From the NCBI RefSeq assembly GCF_900496995.4, contig NC_044014.1, forward strand, positions 14,720,501 through 14,784,500: 64,000 nucleotides of DNA, given 5' to 3'. Below, piece by piece: positions 62,634 to 64,000 of this stretch (its first letter is position 1; each line of letters begins with the position of its first letter). Origin of the DNA: Aquila chrysaetos chrysaetos (lineage: Eukaryota > Chordata > Aves > Accipitriformes > Accipitridae). Position numbers and translations under genes: made by a program. The notes below the pieces were generated by a model that did not search any database, was not told the DNA's origin, and saw only the letters and a list, made by a program, of their open reading frames with translations.

Positions 62634-63304
62634 CATCGCCCTCCATTCACCGGCAGCGGGCGGCCGCCGCCAGGCGCGGACGCTCTTGCGACAGTCAGGG
62701 CAAAGGACGAGTACTGCTGCCGCTGCCTACGCAGGCGCTCACGGCTTCGTTTTGCGACGCCGCCAGCAGCGCTTTATGGCAGCGGGGTTGGCATGAGTGC
62801 GGAGGAGCGGTTGTGAGGCGGCTCCTGCGCCGCGGGCGTCCTGGCACTAAGTGAGTGTAGTTTTGTGCAGTGACGGTGCGGATGTGACTCACGGAGCTCG
62901 GCGGTGCTTGCGGTGAGCGTATACGAGAAACCTCGTTCAGAAATGGATTGGTGTGGCGTTAATAAGCCGCTACCGGTGCCCTCCCGGCCTTGGGACTGTG
63001 TGCCCTTGCGGGCCTCGCTCCGAATGAAATTAATGACGGCTGGGTTACTGGGTTTTCCAGGTATTTCTAACACTGCTTCTTGTATTCGTGTTTGGTAAGT
63101 ACGGATTCGTTGATACTACAGAATTAAAACCTTTTTTTGAACTAAACTGCTATCTTGTGATTGGCACGCTTTCCTGATAAATTAGACGTTTGCCTGCGCT
63201 TCATTAGCGAGTCACTTAGCTCTTACCTGGAGGAGCGACAAGTGTAAAAAAAACTAGGAAAGGAAAGCTGTAGGCTATGAAACGTACCAGCCGGTCGACT
63301 CTCG

Positions 63305-63314
63305 GCGCATGCGC
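63305..63314 (+). promoter_or_regulatory. NRF1 palindrome in the PCGF6 promoter
   Basis: GCGCATGCGC, the canonical NRF1 core, lies 171 bases before the PCGF6 ATG and only 27 bases before a ZNF143-type motif. Confidence 0.7.
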
Positions 63315-63340
63315 GGTGGTGCGGGCCGGTGTCCGCCAAA

Positions 63341-63365
63341 ACTACAGTTCCCGGCGTGCCCCGCG
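63341..63365 (+). promoter_or_regulatory. ZNF143/THAP11 (SBS-type) motif in the PCGF6 promoter
   Basis: ACTACAGTTCCC followed by a GGCGTGCCCCGCG half closely follows the long ZNF143/STAF submotif ACTACAnTTCCC plus AGnATGCnnnGCG, with G for A and GTGC for ATGC. This element marks TATA-less housekeeping and bidirectional promoters. Confidence 0.65.
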
Positions 63366-63484
63366 CCGTCCCCGCGCACGCGCCCTGGGGGGCTCTCCGG
63401 GCGGACTGCCGCTCCTGCCGTCCCCCGCGGGCGGCCAGCAGACGGTCCCGCGTTTGCCCCGGCCCCCGCTCCCCACCCCGAGCC

Positions 63485-63772
63485 ATGGACATGGAGGTGG
63501 ACGCCGGCTCTGTGGTCTCGGGGCTGTCGGGCGGGGATGGAGCAGGCGCGGGCCCGGCCGATGAGGACCAGGAGATGGAGGGGACTCCCAGCTGCTCGGG
63601 GTCGCGCTCCCTCCCCTTCGAGTTCGAGCGGAGCCGCTCGGAGTCCAGCGGCGATGAGGACGACGACGAAGACGAGGAGGAGGAGGAGATGGAGGAAGAG
63701 GAGCTCGAGGGGGACCCCGGGGCTCGGTTCGGGACGGACGACGGGGAGCTCGACTCGGACGACGACCGGGAG
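63485..63772 (+). CDS. PCGF6: PCGF6 exon 1 (5' part), polycomb group RING finger 6
   Basis: PCGF6 is the RING-finger subunit defining the variant Polycomb complex PRC1.6, which with RING1A/B and MGA/L3MBTL2 represses germline genes. Only the first 96 codons are present. The ATG at 63485 has a strong context (gagccATGG) and is followed by a second in-frame ATG two codons later. A donor (GGGAG|GTAAGA) ends the exon in phase 0. The peptide has a Ser/Gly-rich start, a TPSCSGSRSL patch like the CSGSR of human PCGF6, then a long Asp/Glu-rich tract (DEDDDEDEEEEEMEEEELEG) ending DSDDDRE. The RING domain would lie in later exons outside the window. The call rests on the acidic N-terminus plus synteny: PCGF6 is the divergent neighbour of TAF5 in human. 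It is therefore less certain than the others. Confidence 0.78.
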
Positions 63773-64000
63773 GTAAGAGCGGCGGGGGGGGGGGAACGTC
63801 CTCCGAGGCGAGGGCGGGCACCGGCTCCGCCGCGCGCCAGGCCCCGCTCCCGGCGTGCCCCGCGCCGCCGGGGTGGGCGTGCGGCTCGAGGGGGTGGGGG
63901 CGCGCGCGCCCTGCCGCCGCAATGGCGGGGCGGTCGGGGCCTGTGGCGGGGCCGGGATGGCGACCGGAGCGGCCCCGACCGGAGCAGGGCGCCGCGGGGG
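63773..64000 (+). other. Start of PCGF6 intron 1, truncated by the window
   Basis: Extremely GC-rich intronic sequence opening with a poly(G) run shortly after the donor. It contains a 20-bp repeat of the promoter ZNF143-type half-site (63848-63867). No exon is seen. Confidence 0.7.

Larger units (their letters stand above)
61900..64000. promoter_or_regulatory. CpG island with bidirectional TAF5/PCGF6 promoter
   Basis: Sequence from TAF5 exon 1 to the window end is strongly GC- and CpG-rich, interrupted by a less GC-rich dip near 63.06-63.27 kb. The two start codons (62629 on -, 63485 on +) are 856 bp apart and face away from each other. NRF1 and ZNF143-type motifs and no TATA box mark the PCGF6 side, and a TISU/YY1 element marks the TAF5 side. 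The 62630-63484 interval holds no other gene that I can recognise. Confidence 0.75.

Noticed and set aside
61773-62816. 347-codon open frame on + opposite TAF5 exon 1
   Set aside because: It is the antisense shadow of the GC-rich TAF5 first exon.
63275-63922. 215-codon open frame on - opposite PCGF6 exon 1
   Set aside because: It is antisense to the acidic PCGF6 exon and the CpG island, and its Pro/Arg-rich translation follows from composition.

Overview
The window is vertebrate nuclear DNA and most likely comes from a bird. The proteins are clearly vertebrate orthologues. The repeats are CR1 LINE 3' fragments, one of which ends in the ATTCTRTG-type CR1 tail. There are no Alu, B1 or L1 elements. 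Genes are compact and the promoters are very GC-rich. The species cannot be named from the sequence.

The gene order matches the human chromosome 10q24.33 block in inverted orientation: CALHM1 (+), CALHM2 (+), PDCD11 (-), ATP5MK (+), TAF5 (-) and the first exon of PCGF6 (+). All splice junctions of the first five genes could be placed by hand, and the reading phase closes at every junction. Predicted products are CALHM1 338 aa, CALHM2 319 aa, PDCD11 1838 aa (35 coding exons plus a noncoding first exon), ATP5MK 59 aa and TAF5 788 aa (11 exons). PCGF6 exon 1 contributes 96 codons before the window ends.

Layout: 1-4.9 kb is intergenic, with a CR1 scrap, a G-quadruplex motif, a (CCCTT)n tract and a solo LTR. 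CALHM1 (4.9-7.4 kb) and CALHM2 (13.2-14.2 kb) are two-exon large-pore channel genes with their intron at the same position. Between them lies an AT-rich putative enhancer beside a GC-rich block. 14.2-19.0 kb is the tail-to-tail gap to PDCD11, with a long CR1. PDCD11 (19.0-45.2 kb) encodes the Rrp5 ribosome-biogenesis scaffold and shares a CpG-rich bidirectional promoter with ATP5MK (45.4-48.6 kb). TAF5 (to 62.6 kb) faces ATP5MK tail to tail and shares a second CpG-rich bidirectional promoter with PCGF6.

The genes do not form one pathway. Two encode plasma-membrane channels; the others are housekeeping or chromatin genes (pre-rRNA processing, ATP synthase, TFIID/SAGA, PRC1.6) arranged as head-to-head pairs. 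I saw no undescribed system. The most useful leads are regulatory: a TISU/YY1 element on the TAF5 start codon, NRF1 plus ZNF143-type motifs at PCGF6 with a duplicated half-site in intron 1, opposed poly(A) signals 18 bp apart between ATP5MK and TAF5, and a sense solo LTR just upstream of CALHM1.
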